NCBI RefSeq assembly: GCF_002887735.1
Contig: NZ_PKQP01000006.1
Coordinates: forward strand, 124,001-188,000
DNA length: 64,000 bases
Direction: 5' to 3'
Origin: Stenotrophomonas bentonitica
GTDB lineage: Bacteria > Pseudomonadota > Gammaproteobacteria > Xanthomonadales > Xanthomonadaceae
The notes beneath the pieces were generated by a model, which was not told the DNA's origin, did no database searches, and worked only from the letters and a program-made list of their open reading frames with translations. Both the position numbers and the translations under genes were made by a program. Position 1 is the stretch's first letter, and each line of letters starts with the position of its first letter. Shown in pieces: positions 63,924 through 64,000 of the stretch.

Positions 63924-64000
63924 GCCTGCGCCCATCGCGTGCGTGGCTGGGCAACCTGATGGTGATGGTGCTGGTGGGCGTCATTGCCTGGGCGCTGCTG
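63920..64000 (+). CDS. Start of a membrane protein (cut by window edge)
   Basis: ATG overlaps the apbE stop (ATGA). The 27 visible residues (MSLRPSRAWLGNLMVMVLVG...) are a basic start and a hydrophobic helix. In related clusters the next gene encodes a flavodoxin/reductase of the sulfite-reductase-flavoprotein type with an N-terminal membrane anchor, which would supply electrons to the PepSY/DUF2271 chain; this cannot be confirmed from 81 bases. Confidence 0.6.
   Translation, partial: MSLRPSRAWLGNLMVMVLVGVIAWALL

Overview
The window comes from a high-GC gammaproteobacterium of the Lysobacterales (Xanthomonadaceae), most likely Stenotrophomonas. The main pointers are GTAG-headed palindromes of the SMAG type known from Stenotrophomonas maltophilia (17.8, 26.2, 32.6-32.7 and 34.4 kb), the MurD2/MurL pair first described in Xanthomonas, the fused aspartokinase/diaminopimelate decarboxylase, and a wealth of TonB-dependent receptors. 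No rRNA, tRNA, phage, IS or CRISPR sequence was seen.

0-9.1 kb: a sugar-oxidation locus. A LacI-type repressor (cut by the left edge) is divergent from a rightward operon (TIM-barrel isomerase, MFS permease, Gfo/Idh dehydrogenase, exported TIM-barrel isomerase, cytochrome c). A leftward operon converges on it (Tat-exported TIM-barrel isomerase, GMC flavoprotein, its small Tat subunit, DUF1080 hydrolase). The same perfect 14-bp palindrome stands in front of both operons. The gene set fits oxidation of sugars or glycosides to 3-keto forms in the periplasm, with electrons passed to cytochrome c, followed by lysis or hydrolysis, uptake and reduction.

9.4-18.3 kb: ssb, whose reading frame carries an in-frame amber codon before the acidic tip; a second LacI regulator; an ECF sigma factor with a possible anti-sigma gene and a divergent small membrane protein, with matching ECF promoters back to back; an ABC ATPase with a permease fused to an M1 peptidase; an SseB-like protein and an acetyltransferase.

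18.4-31.3 kb: alpha-glucan utilisation. A leftward operon (six-hairpin glycosidase, sugar MFS, secreted GH13 amylase), a GH97 alpha-glucosidase, a large TonB-dependent receptor and a cytosolic GH13 alpha-glucosidase share an identical 14-bp operator, found three times. Polymer capture, periplasmic trimming, uptake and cytosolic hydrolysis are all covered.

31.6-46.4 kb: housekeeping and scattered genes: ispB, dienelactone hydrolase, an SMI1/KNR4 protein, murD2-murL, lysAC, a PhzF protein, an amidohydrolase, an OsmC protein, an HU-like protein with a lysine-rich tail, DUF3861, DUF1439, a DJ-1/PfpI protein and a SET-domain methyltransferase.

46.5-53.2 kb: the suf iron-sulfur assembly operon (Rrf2 regulator, sufB, an LprI-like gene, sufC, sufD, sufS), then an acetyltransferase and a Rieske ferredoxin.

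53.2-64 kb: iron uptake. Two TonB-dependent receptors are each preceded by a short Pro/Ala-rich membrane-anchored protein; the first is followed by piuC and a Sel1 gene. A PepSY/DUF2271/DUF4198/ApbE operon follows that looks like a flavinylated ferric-reductase system; its last gene runs off the right edge. Fur-like sites precede the units.
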